From Dictyobacter aurantiacus (lineage in GTDB: Bacteria; Chloroflexota; Ktedonobacteria; Ktedonobacterales; Ktedonobacteraceae): a stretch of DNA of 64,000 bases. Below the pieces are notes generated by a model. The model worked only from the letters and a program-made list of their open reading frames with translations, was not told the DNA's origin and made no database searches. Shown one piece after another: positions 1 through 8,256 of this stretch (the stretch's first letter is position 1; each line of letters starts with the position of its first letter). The stretch covers positions 992,001 to 1,056,000 of the forward strand of contig NZ_BIFQ01000001.1 of assembly GCF_003967515.1 (NCBI RefSeq), in the 5' to 3' direction. A program made the translations under genes and the position numbers.

Positions 1-5
1 CCGAG

Positions 6-677
6 ATGTCAAAATATGAAGCATTTGCAAAGAAATACGGCACGGATCCAAGCGCAACGATCGCGGAACTGGAACAAAAACTAGAGGGGCCCAATGCCAA
101 ACTCCAGAAAGTGAATGCTAGACTCGACACCGCAAAGCTTAAACAAGCGGAAATAGAAAAAGAGAGGAACAGGTACAGAGAGCTGACCAATCACATCGAG
201 AAAGAAGTGGATTTGCTCGGCAAGAATATCAGTATTAAACGCCATGAAGGTGCGCCGAAGGAAGAGATAGATTCCATTGAGATGGAATACAATCGTCAAT
301 ATGACCTGATGCGCGTGAATCAGAACAACTTACGTATCATACAAGATGAGCATAATAAGGCGATATCTGCTGTTTTGGATGTGGAGGGTGAGAAAAATGC
401 CATACAGGCAGAAGTGGATGCCATAGAAAAGGACCTCACCGTAGCCAGAAAGTTCGCGGATGAGATCGATCACGTCCATGATAATTTTCAATCGGATGCC
501 AGAAAATACATAGGCAACGAACATGCTCGTTACCTTCACTTCATAGGAATGCGGGACCGAACCCGGCAGCTTGCCTTGATGGCTTTCGCTGTATCCTTTG
601 GCGGTGGTGCGAATGATATATTACAGCAAATCGCTGTCTCAGGCTACATGCCTCTCATGGGTATGCTGCTCAGATAA
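6..677 (+). CDS. Coiled-coil protein with a C-terminal hydrophobic segment
   Basis: The protein is 223 aa, and its first 180 residues are rich in Lys, Glu, Gln, Asp and Asn with heptad-like spacing, so most of it should be a long coiled coil. The last 35 residues are hydrophobic and glycine-rich and could be one membrane anchor. No catalytic motif is visible. It lies 35 bases upstream of a zinc-ribbon membrane protein on the same strand, so the two may be cotranscribed. The window begins five bases before this ATG, so a start further upstream cannot be excluded. Function unknown. Confidence 0.6.
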   Translation: MSKYEAFAKKYGTDPSATIAELEQKLEGPNAKLQKVNARLDTAKLKQAEIEKERNRYRELTNHIEKEVDLLGKNISIKRHEGAPKEEIDSIEMEYNRQYDLMRVNQNNLRIIQDEHNKAISAVLDVEGEKNAIQAEVDAIEKDLTVARKFADEIDHVHDNFQSDARKYIGNEHARYLHFIGMRDRTRQLALMAFAVSFGGGANDILQQIAVSGYMPLMGMLLR

Positions 678-712
678 CAGGAAATGCTCCGCGGAAAGAG
701 AGGAAGATGTTT

Positions 713-1669
713 ATGCCAGCCATAAAATGCCCGGCCTGCGGCTGTCGCCACCTGCAAGCAGTCGCGGCCTGCCACAACTGCGGTCGCCCTCTTGGGCCTG
801 CGCCTGCACCGGATCTGTCCGCCAGCCTGTCGGAAACGCCATCCACATCCTCATCTCTGGAGGATGTGGAGCCCTCGAAGTACTCACGCGCCGAGTCCAG
901 GGGGCTGGCAGTACAGGATGAGGGGCTGCTACCAGCGACGCGAGAGCAACCTGCTAGCCAACCTCGCTCGACGCGAGTGCCGCCGGAGCGCCAGCTTGTC
1001 AGGGTGGGAGAGCAGCGATCAGTGGCCCAGCAGCGCGAGACCGAACTCCAGCCGTATGAGACCACACTCGATGTCACTTTACCTGACCCATTTGCTACCT
1101 CGCGCTCCTGGACGAGCGAAGATGCACTGATGGCGGCTGAAAACGGGAAGCGGGATAAGCTTCCCTGGTACTTTCCCAGAATCCGGCCTGCAATTGCCGG
1201 GGTGGTGATGCATATTGAGTCCAAGGAAGAAATCTTCAATGATCCCGATATTTTTGCCTCGTTGGCGATGTTACTCGTCGAGTTCCTCTGGATTCTGGTC
1301 AATATCCAGCAGGAGCGCGAGAACGATCGTGTGGTTGTCACGACGGTGCGTATTCAGACGTTCGATGGTCAACTCAGGGATGCACGGCTGCGCGGAAACA
1401 TGCGCGGCGCCGATATGGCTCTTGGCGATCAGGTTTTGCTCTGGGGGATCAAACGCCGGGGAGTGCTCCTGGTCCGGCGCGGATTCAATCGCACATCGCA
1501 AGGGGTGATCAGCACCAATGCTGCCGGTCTGCTGCTACCAGTGCTGATCACTGCTGTGGGATTGGCGGTCCTGGTGATCCTTGTGCCATCCTGGTTCCCG
1601 GTCATCACACAGATATTTACAACCTTTTTCAATATGTACACCTTCATCTTCCAGCACCACACACACTAA
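713..1669 (+). CDS. Zinc-ribbon protein with a C-terminal transmembrane helix
   Basis: The N-terminus has two CxxC pairs (CPAC and CHNC, about 12 residues apart), a zinc-ribbon knuckle of the kind found at the head of many Chloroflexota signalling proteins. A Ser/Pro/Glu-rich linker follows, then a compact domain at about 150-265 with alternating beta-like stretches, and a single membrane helix near 277-298. An ATG at 707 is in the same frame, but the AGAGAGG at 697-703 is better spaced for 713. It sits between a coiled-coil protein and a pseudokinase. The role is not recognised; a regulatory or scaffolding membrane protein is an inference. Confidence 0.65.
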   Translation: MPAIKCPACGCRHLQAVAACHNCGRPLGPAPAPDLSASLSETPSTSSSLEDVEPSKYSRAESRGLAVQDEGLLPATREQPASQPRSTRVPPERQLVRVGEQRSVAQQRETELQPYETTLDVTLPDPFATSRSWTSEDALMAAENGKRDKLPWYFPRIRPAIAGVVMHIESKEEIFNDPDIFASLAMLLVEFLWILVNIQQERENDRVVVTTVRIQTFDGQLRDARLRGNMRGADMALGDQVLLWGIKRRGVLLVRRGFNRTSQGVISTNAAGLLLPVLITAVGLAVLVILVPSWFPVITQIFTTFFNMYTFIFQHHTH

Positions 1670-1726
1670 GCGCGACTCTGCCTCCATGCGTTTGGCATAA
1701 GCTTTTGCGCCTTTGATGCACCATTG

Positions 1727-1787
1727 GTTTTTCAGGTGTGGTGCCAGTCGTGTGCGGAGCACACGACTGGCACCACACCTGAAAAAC
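1727..1787. repeat. Perfect 29-bp hairpin after the zinc-ribbon gene
   Basis: The arms at 1727-1755 and 1759-1787 are exact reverse complements around a 3-base loop. The core reads GGTGTGGTGCCAGTCGTGTG. Nearly the same core recurs in a hairpin at 24679-24741. The position 60 bases after a stop codon suits a bidirectional terminator, but the stem is far longer than usual and the left arm carries the T run. It may instead be a dispersed palindromic element. Confidence 0.8.
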
Positions 1788-1925
1788 GGCGAGAGCTACG
1801 TAGGAGCGAGTCACCCGGGGGAGGCAATTTTCCCTATGCCAGGGGAGGCAAACACTTTGTCAGGGACAATTGGGCTGAGAACCGTCCCTCTATCCCTCTG
1901 TTTTCCTTTTATTGCTTGTGGTAGG

Positions 1926-1962
1926 CTTTTCTTGATGAATCTGTGCAGATTCTCAAGAAAAG
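1926..1962. promoter_or_regulatory. Leader hairpin before the pseudokinase gene
   Basis: CTTTTCTTGA at 1926-1935 pairs with TCAAGAAAAG at 1953-1962, and an inner GAATCT/AGATTC extends the stem with one bulge. It lies 24 bases before the ATG at 1987 and just before a GAGAGG. A role in translation or termination control is only an inference. Confidence 0.45.
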
Positions 1963-1986
1963 TAGAGAGGTGGCTCGTTTTTTGTT

Positions 1987-4377
1987 ATGGCTGCTCAAAA
2001 CACGTCAAAATCGCCCATATCTATGATGTTTGCTAGCTATTCGTTGATCAGACAGCTTGGGCAAACATCCCAGAGCAATACCTACCTGGCTTCTCCCATG
2101 AGCCAACCCGAACTCGAAGTAGTGGTCAAGATCTTTGACGCTTCATGTCTGGGACCTGGCTATGAAGCCAAAAATTTCCTACAGGACGTGGCGCGCCTGC
2201 AACAACTGACGCATCCTCATCTGCTATCGGTGCTCGATGCTGATATCGAGCAGCAACAGCCGTTTGTCGTCAGCCCCTATCTCTCCTTCGGCTCGTTGCG
2301 CGATCATCTGCACACGTTCGCGCCGCCGCGCTTCTCGCTGGAACCGGTGCTGCAATTGGGCGTTGAGATCGGGCAGGCGCTCAGTTATTGCCATGACCAC
2401 GATTTCCTACACGGTCATCTCTCGCCCAACGATGTACTTTTCACGGACGAGGGGACCGCACTACTTGGCGATTTTGGGCTTGCGTTGCTCACCGCTGAGT
2501 GCATTACCGACAATCCTGTCTGGCCTCACTCCGCGTTCTATCGTGCGCCCGAGTTGCGCACGGGGCTAGCAGATCAGAAAAGCGATCAGTTCTCGCTTGG
2601 CTGTCTCCTCTATGAGATGCTCACAGGCTCGCATCCTTTTGAGCAGTTAGAGCCTGCCATCGCCTTAAGCGATCCACAGACGAAACTGCCGCAGCCTCCC
2701 TCCCGACTGGCCCCGGACGTGCCGAATGCGTTGGACTCGGTCCTGCTCAAAGCCCTGGCGCGCGAACCGGGGGCTCGCTATGAGAGTGTGGCGAAATTGG
2801 TTGAAGCGCTGCAAGCAATTTCAGTGCCCACTGAGACCACATCTGCCGCTCTTTCCCAGGCTCATCCTGATAACGAGTTGCCGGATGCAAATGGAGGCGC
2901 CAAAGATGCATCGAGGAAGCCCTCACGCTCAAAGGCTCCAGCCTTTCCCTTCTCGCCAGAGGTGTCGGTGGGCTATCGTGATATCCTCTCCTCGCTTCAG
3001 TTAGAGAAGCTGAAAAGCCCCACCGTCCTCCCTACGGAGGAGCCACTAGAGCCGCCGGATCCACCAAAGATTACTCCCTCACCCTCGACGAACACATCGC
3101 AGCACACCACCGAAGATGACCTGTCGTTCTATTTGTGGGATGACCAGGACAATGATAGCCCATGGGCCATACAAGAGGACGACGACACAAAGGATCAGAG
3201 TATGCCGGCGTCGCCCGTTGCGCCAGTGCTTGATGAGCAGGTGCAGGCAGTGCCACAGTCCGGGCTGGCGGTTAGTGATGCGTTTGCGGGACCAGAGCCG
3301 GATGAGGCGGTAGCCCTTCCTGATGTGACCGCTGCTCACTCGTCGGGGACGGTTCCACATTCGTTCAGCCTGGCATCACAGGCTCAAACCCATGCGAGCC
3401 GTGGATATGTAGCGACGCCTTTGAGCCCCCAATCCCGGCCTCGCCCTGTGACCGCACGCTCCAGAGGACCATTATTGGTCCTCTTAATCCTGGCGCTACT
3501 ACTGGCTGCCGTCGGCTTTTCGCAGACCTATCTCTTTATGGCCTTCGTGCCCGGTGGGAATGTAGCGCTGCTGGCGACGCCGCGGGCGAAGATAGATCCA
3601 CAGTCGACAATTCAGGCGCTGGCGCCAACGCCGTTGCCTACTCGCGGGGTGCCAACACGGGTCCCGACACCAGCACCAACACGGGTCCCGACACCAACTC
3701 CAACACGGGTCCCGACACCAACTCCAACACGGGTCCCGACACCAACTCCAACGCAGGTCCCAATATCAACGCAGGCCCCTCCAGTGCCTCCAGCGCCTCC
3801 AGCTGTGCCGACGACGCCGGGCCAGATTTACGCCTGGGCTACTAGCGGCATGCCCGTAATCGATGATGCGCTGAGCGCGCAAGACGGAAATCAATGGCAG
3901 ACTGGGCTTGATAGCACTGGAGATGGATGCAGCTTTACTGGTGGGGCATATCAGGCTTCGATCTTGCAAACAAGCTACTTTGTCGGCTGCATGGCGCAGA
4001 GCACAAACTTCAGTAATTTTGCCTTTCAGGTGAAGATGACCATTACCCAGGGTTCTGGCGGCGGGCTGATCTTCCGCACCACATCGTCCGCGACCTACCG
4101 TTTCCGTGTCGATGCCAGCGGCCACTACGATCTGGCCGGCCTGCCCCCAAACAAAACGATCTCTGGCACCAGCCCGGCGGTTCACCAGGGCTTCAATCAG
4201 ATGAATCTCCTTACGGTCGTCGCAAGAGGGAACAACATCTATATGTATGTGAACAACCAGTTTGTGGCCTATGTCAGTGATAGTTCCTCCAGCAACGGCG
4301 AGATCGGCTTCCTGGCGGTTGATGCTGGCAGTCCAACAAAAGTGCTGTACCAGAATATGAAAGTGTGGACGCTCTAA
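1987..4377 (+). CDS. Membrane Ser/Thr pseudokinase with an extracytoplasmic beta domain
   Basis: The kinase fold spans about residues 17-275. The VAIK lysine (VVVKIF) and DFG (GDFGLA) are kept, but the HRD-loop reads HGHLSPND, so the catalytic Asp is His and the metal-binding Asn is Asp. The P-loop (GQTSQSN) lacks its glycines, and the alpha-C Glu appears as Asp. A low-complexity linker leads to one membrane helix (about 493-520), then a Thr-Pro-Arg-Val repeat spacer (about 545-600). A C-terminal domain (about 615-796) resembles LamG/DUF1080-type beta sandwiches. Phosphotransfer looks unlikely; a sensing or scaffold role coupled to the outer domain is inferred. The SD spacing to 1987 is long; 2023 is an alternative start. 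Confidence 0.85.
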   Translation: MAAQNTSKSPISMMFASYSLIRQLGQTSQSNTYLASPMSQPELEVVVKIFDASCLGPGYEAKNFLQDVARLQQLTHPHLLSVLDADIEQQQPFVVSPYLSFGSLRDHLHTFAPPRFSLEPVLQLGVEIGQALSYCHDHDFLHGHLSPNDVLFTDEGTALLGDFGLALLTAECITDNPVWPHSAFYRAPELRTGLADQKSDQFSLGCLLYEMLTGSHPFEQLEPAIALSDPQTKLPQPPSRLAPDVPNALDSVLLKALAREPGARYESVAKLVEALQAISVPTETTSAALSQAHPDNELPDANGGAKDASRKPSRSKAPAFPFSPEVSVGYRDILSSLQLEKLKSPTVLPTEEPLEPPDPPKITPSPSTNTSQHTTEDDLSFYLWDDQDNDSPWAIQEDDDTKDQSMPASPVAPVLDEQVQAVPQSGLAVSDAFAGPEPDEAVALPDVTAAHSSGTVPHSFSLASQAQTHASRGYVATPLSPQSRPRPVTARSRGPLLVLLILALLLAAVGFSQTYLFMAFVPGGNVALLATPRAKIDPQSTIQALAPTPLPTRGVPTRVPTPAPTRVPTPTPTRVPTPTPTRVPTPTPTQVPISTQAPPVPPAPPAVPTTPGQIYAWATSGMPVIDDALSAQDGNQWQTGLDSTGDGCSFTGGAYQASILQTSYFVGCMAQSTNFSNFAFQVKMTITQGSGGGLIFRTTSSATYRFRVDASGHYDLAGLPPNKTISGTSPAVHQGFNQMNLLTVVARGNNIYMYVNNQFVAYVSDSSSSNGEIGFLAVDAGSPTKVLYQNMKVWTL

Positions 4378-4574
4378 CCCGGGATCCGGACGCCAGTCGT
4401 CCACATGCTGCTAGAGGAGGAACGCCAGGAATACATTGTTGGCGAATCATGGGTGGCAGTCCTTTCCGGATCATGCTTTTGTCCTTCTATCCCTCTCGAG
4501 TGAACCGCTCATCTTTGCTACACTTTGGATTGCAAAAGCTCAGCTAAGATGAAGGAAGGTTTAGTAAAAGCGAC

Positions 4575-6323
4575 GTGAATGATCAGAAGCATATCATCTT
4601 TGGTATTGACCTGGGCACGACATATTCCTGTATTGCCTACGTTGATGCAAACGGGAAAGCCTGCGTAATCCCCAATCAGGAGCACGAGTTGGCTACCCCC
4701 TCGGTCGTCCTGTTTGAAAAGGGGGCGTGCATCGTCGGTGACGAAGCCAAAAATAGTGCCATCGTGAGCCCAGATCACGTTGTAGAGATGGTCAAGCGCC
4801 ATATGGGCGAACCTGGATGGCGCTTTCATTATCAGGGACAGGAATATACTGCCGAAGAGATTTCTGCCTATATCCTGCGCAAACTGGCACTTGATGCGGA
4901 AAAGACCCTTGGTGTGCCGGTGAAAGATGTAGTCATTACCTGCCCCGCCTATTTTGGTATTGCTCAGCGTGAAGCCACGGCGCATGCAGGCGAGATCGCA
5001 GGCCTCCAGGTGCGCGAGATTATCAATGAGCCGACCGCTGCCGCATTAGCTTATGTACTGCAAGATGGGCGCGAGCAGGTAGTGCTCGTCTACGATCTTG
5101 GCGGAGGTACCTTCGATATCGCCATCATCGCTGTCAAACAGCATGCCACCACCGTCGTTGCAGCAGGTGGTGATCATCATCTTGGTGGGCGCGATTGGGA
5201 TGAGGCGATCGTGACATATCTGGCGCAACAGTGGCAGGAGCGGACAGGCGAGTCTGAAGATCCTCTCGATACGCCTGAGACGCTGCAAGATCTCTGGCTC
5301 AAGGCTGAACGGGCCAAACGAGCGCTGACTGTACGCGAGAAGACCCGCATTCCCGTTTCCCATGCTGGCACGCTCGTCAAGGTCGAACTGACCCGAACCA
5401 AATTCGCTGAACTGACGGCTCCCTTACTCGACCGCACAATCTTATTTACAAAGCTGACCATGAACGCAGCCCGCAAGCGTGGTTACCTCGAGTTTGACCA
5501 GATCCTGCTGGTTGGTGGCTCGACGCGTATGCCACAGGTCGTAGAGCGGCTGACGCAGGAATTTCATCTGCCGCTGCGCCAGTTTGATCCCGACGAGGTG
5601 GTCGCTCGCGGTGCCGCGCTGTACGGCCAACGGCTCTATCTCCGGCAGCGTATCCGTGCCAGGGTAGCGGAGATGCAGCGACAAGATGCCATGGCGAAAT
5701 CCGCGTTGTCGACTGTTCCCAGAAGCATAGGACCTGCCACGGAGCCGCTCACGCTCCCTGCGATGATCGGTTCGCCGGATCTGCCAACAACCGTACTGGA
5801 CCGTGCTCGTGCCGCGATCGCTCGCTCGCTCAAGATCAGCGAGAAAGTGGTCAAGAAGCTGACCGCGTTTTCGATCACCAACGTCGCCAGCCATAGCTTT
5901 GGCCTCGTCGCCACGATCGATAATGGCACGTCTCTCCGCCGCAAGGTCGTCTCGAATCTCGTGCGCGTCAACGATCCTCTGCCCACGTTGCATACAAGAA
6001 CCTATGGCACGCTTGAGGCGGGACAGGAGGTAGTGGCACTCGAAATCGTCGAGAATACCGAAGAGAGCTGGATTGTGGAGCAGGACGCGTATAACAGCCA
6101 GTCTGAGATTGGGGTTGTGACCCTGACGCTCTCGCCAGGCTTGCCGGAAGGCTCGCCAATCGAGGTGACTTTCGAGCTGAATACACAGGGCCGGTTGCGT
6201 GTAACCGGGCGCCAGCCTGACAGCAATACCATCATCAAAGCTGTTTTTGCGACAAAAGACTCGCTTACACCAGGTGAGCGTCAGAATGCCCGCGAACGTT
6301 CACAACAGATTCAGATTCTATGA
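4575..6323 (+). CDS. Hsp70-family chaperone (DnaK-like)
   Basis: The 582-aa protein has the Hsp70 ATPase signatures: GIDLGTTYSCIAYVD near the start, VYDLGGGTFDIAI (phosphate 2, about residue 173) and LVGGSTRMPQV (about 310). The nucleotide-binding domain runs to about 365. A longer than usual linker follows, then a substrate-binding beta domain (about 430-555). The C-terminal helical lid is essentially absent, so it is shorter than housekeeping DnaK (about 600-640 aa). Translation starts at a GTG with AGGAAGG 15 bases upstream. The next gene overlaps its stop as ATGA, so the pair is translationally coupled. It is probably a specialised Hsp70, not the main DnaK. Confidence 0.92.
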   Translation: MNDQKHIIFGIDLGTTYSCIAYVDANGKACVIPNQEHELATPSVVLFEKGACIVGDEAKNSAIVSPDHVVEMVKRHMGEPGWRFHYQGQEYTAEEISAYILRKLALDAEKTLGVPVKDVVITCPAYFGIAQREATAHAGEIAGLQVREIINEPTAAALAYVLQDGREQVVLVYDLGGGTFDIAIIAVKQHATTVVAAGGDHHLGGRDWDEAIVTYLAQQWQERTGESEDPLDTPETLQDLWLKAERAKRALTVREKTRIPVSHAGTLVKVELTRTKFAELTAPLLDRTILFTKLTMNAARKRGYLEFDQILLVGGSTRMPQVVERLTQEFHLPLRQFDPDEVVARGAALYGQRLYLRQRIRARVAEMQRQDAMAKSALSTVPRSIGPATEPLTLPAMIGSPDLPTTVLDRARAAIARSLKISEKVVKKLTAFSITNVASHSFGLVATIDNGTSLRRKVVSNLVRVNDPLPTLHTRTYGTLEAGQEVVALEIVENTEESWIVEQDAYNSQSEIGVVTLTLSPGLPEGSPIEVTFELNTQGRLRVTGRQPDSNTIIKAVFATKDSLTPGERQNARERSQQIQIL

Positions 6324-7912
6324 TGCTTTCCTCTCGACCCAACTTTTTTCTGCTCCTCGATCTGGATCCTGAGGAACCGTGGAGTGACAGCACGTATCAG
6401 AAGGCGTGTCAGGACAAGATTCGCCAGTGGGACCGCGAGAGTGCGGGCATCGCCAAAAAGGCCCTGCTGGCTCAGGCCAATCGTGCCCTGTTGCCTCAGA
6501 TCCACCAGGTGATGGAGTGCGCGGAGTTACGCAAGCAGGAGGCCGAGGAGGCCAGAAAAATTCTGTATCGGCGCGATCAGGAAGCTCACGCGCGCTTTGA
6601 GCGGCAACTCGCCCTACTCAATTTGAAAGATGAGGCGGACCCCAAAGAGGTCGACCTCTTCATCCAGGAATTCAAGCATATTATGCCAGAGCCGTCTATC
6701 CAGATGCGCATCACAGTCAAGGTCCGCCCGGCTGATAAGGGCGATGATAATGGAAGCAAGCCACTGGATGCTTCGCTGGCGAGCAATATCGCTGATCGTC
6801 TGGAACTTATCCAGCAGAAGACGCTATACGATTTTTTGGGCTGCTCACGGACCTGCGTGACCAGCGAATTGCTGGCCAGGGCAAGCGAACTTTATGCGCA
6901 GGAGGTTCGGTTGCATCCTACGCCTACGACGATCGCCCGTGTAGAGCTAGCTGGTTTCGCGATAACTCTCTTCAAGTCGGATGAGATGCGAGCCCGCTAT
7001 GATGAGACGCTGCGCCGGGGCGCGCTGCAACAACTGCTCGATGATCTCGCTGCCAGCATGAAGCGCAGCCCAACCAGAGAACTCCATCCGCGCCAGGTGC
7101 GCTATTATCTTGAGCGTGCGGCGGCGGCCGGCTGGTCGAAAGATGAGGCTTTCACACGCTTAAAAGAGCGGAGCCGTCTTCAGCAGTGGCTACTGACACT
7201 TCCGGCAAAAGATACGGAATGGCGTGTGGAGAACATTGCCATGGGTCTCCGCGATCCCTTCGATTCGCTGTTGCCGTCCGTGGACACCGATAATGTGCGG
7301 CAGATCCAGTATCGTCTGCATCACTCGGCGATTCGACTCTACTGGCAGTGGCCGGAAGGTTGCCAGGTTATCTTTCTCTCCTATCGCACGCAGCCCGGCC
7401 CGCTTCAACATTACGCACCGGATGTGATAACGTATGATGTCACACGCGCCGAGTATGAGCGGCGGGGGTATTATACGCTCAGCATTGGGAATGGAGATCA
7501 ATCCTATCACCTGCTGATCTCGGCGATTGTGGAGCAGGACGGTGTGCGGCGGCTGTCCAGTGGCGTCCAACTGCATATCCATTGCTCTCCAACCCGGCTG
7601 ACATATAAGATATTCCCACCACATCTGCTCCGCCGCCAGCGGTTGCTGGCGCTACAGATGGACCCGCCTGGTCTGCTCCCGTCGCTATTATTTGTTAGCC
7701 GCTCGCAGCGACCAGCGGCACAGCGTACGGATGGCGTGTTGATGCAGCGCATTGATAAGGGCCAGACAGATTCCCGAGGTGAGCTATTGATCCCGCTACC
7801 TGCGTTACCTTCATCACCAAAGATGTTTGGCAAGCTCTTTCTGGAAGATGAGCGCCTCGCCAGCACGATCCTCATTTACCATCCCGTCCCCGGCCAGATG
7901 CGATTAAACTGA
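6320..7912 (+). CDS. J-domain-like partner of the upstream Hsp70
   Basis: The 530-aa protein starts inside the stop codon of the Hsp70 gene. Residues about 4-80 (NFFLLLDLDPEEPW, then helices rich in Arg/Lys/Glu) and about 158-225 (LYDFLGCSRTC, ending RARYDETLRRG) each follow the pattern of J-domain helices I-III. Neither contains the HPD tripeptide that J-proteins need to trigger Hsp70 ATPase. The remainder is helical to about 300, then a predicted beta-rich domain (about 305-530). The adjacency suggests it is a dedicated co-factor or client adaptor. This is inferred from pattern and context, without an alignment. Confidence 0.6.
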   Translation: MMLSSRPNFFLLLDLDPEEPWSDSTYQKACQDKIRQWDRESAGIAKKALLAQANRALLPQIHQVMECAELRKQEAEEARKILYRRDQEAHARFERQLALLNLKDEADPKEVDLFIQEFKHIMPEPSIQMRITVKVRPADKGDDNGSKPLDASLASNIADRLELIQQKTLYDFLGCSRTCVTSELLARASELYAQEVRLHPTPTTIARVELAGFAITLFKSDEMRARYDETLRRGALQQLLDDLAASMKRSPTRELHPRQVRYYLERAAAAGWSKDEAFTRLKERSRLQQWLLTLPAKDTEWRVENIAMGLRDPFDSLLPSVDTDNVRQIQYRLHHSAIRLYWQWPEGCQVIFLSYRTQPGPLQHYAPDVITYDVTRAEYERRGYYTLSIGNGDQSYHLLISAIVEQDGVRRLSSGVQLHIHCSPTRLTYKIFPPHLLRRQRLLALQMDPPGLLPSLLFVSRSQRPAAQRTDGVLMQRIDKGQTDSRGELLIPLPALPSSPKMFGKLFLEDERLASTILIYHPVPGQMRLN

Positions 7913-8256
7913 AAGAAACGAAAGGACCCCTACGAACACGGAAACCGATCGCGCACGCCGAATCATCTGCCGCTGACAGAAAGCCAGATGGTAATAAATA
8001 GAGAAACAAGATGAGGATTGAGTCCAAATAGTCCCCCTTTCCGACTGTTATGTTACCGATAGTGATGTATACTATATAAAAGGTAGTGCTGAAAGATGGC
8101 TCGTGGCATAGACCATACTTGGGGTTTGAAAGGTAACAGGGCAGCTGAGCAGGTGAAGTATCAGCGCCGTTCAGATGAGTAGTACTACAATGATACGATA
8201 AGAAACAGCAGGGCATGTTTGCCTGGATACGACGGTGAGAAGAGAGTATTGTTGAG
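7913..8256. other. Intergenic region before the NB-ARC-TPR gene
   Basis: No credible gene was found. TGATGTATACTATATAAAAG at about 8063-8082 is AT-rich and could hold a -10 element (TATACT) with an extended TG, but no good -35 is visible. GAGAAGAGAG shortly before 8257 is the likely ribosome-binding site of the next gene. Confidence 0.4.

Noticed and set aside
6..7912. Type VI or phage-like structural operon
   Set aside because: Despite the Hsp70 gene, no baffle, sheath, tail or secretion ATPase motif is present.
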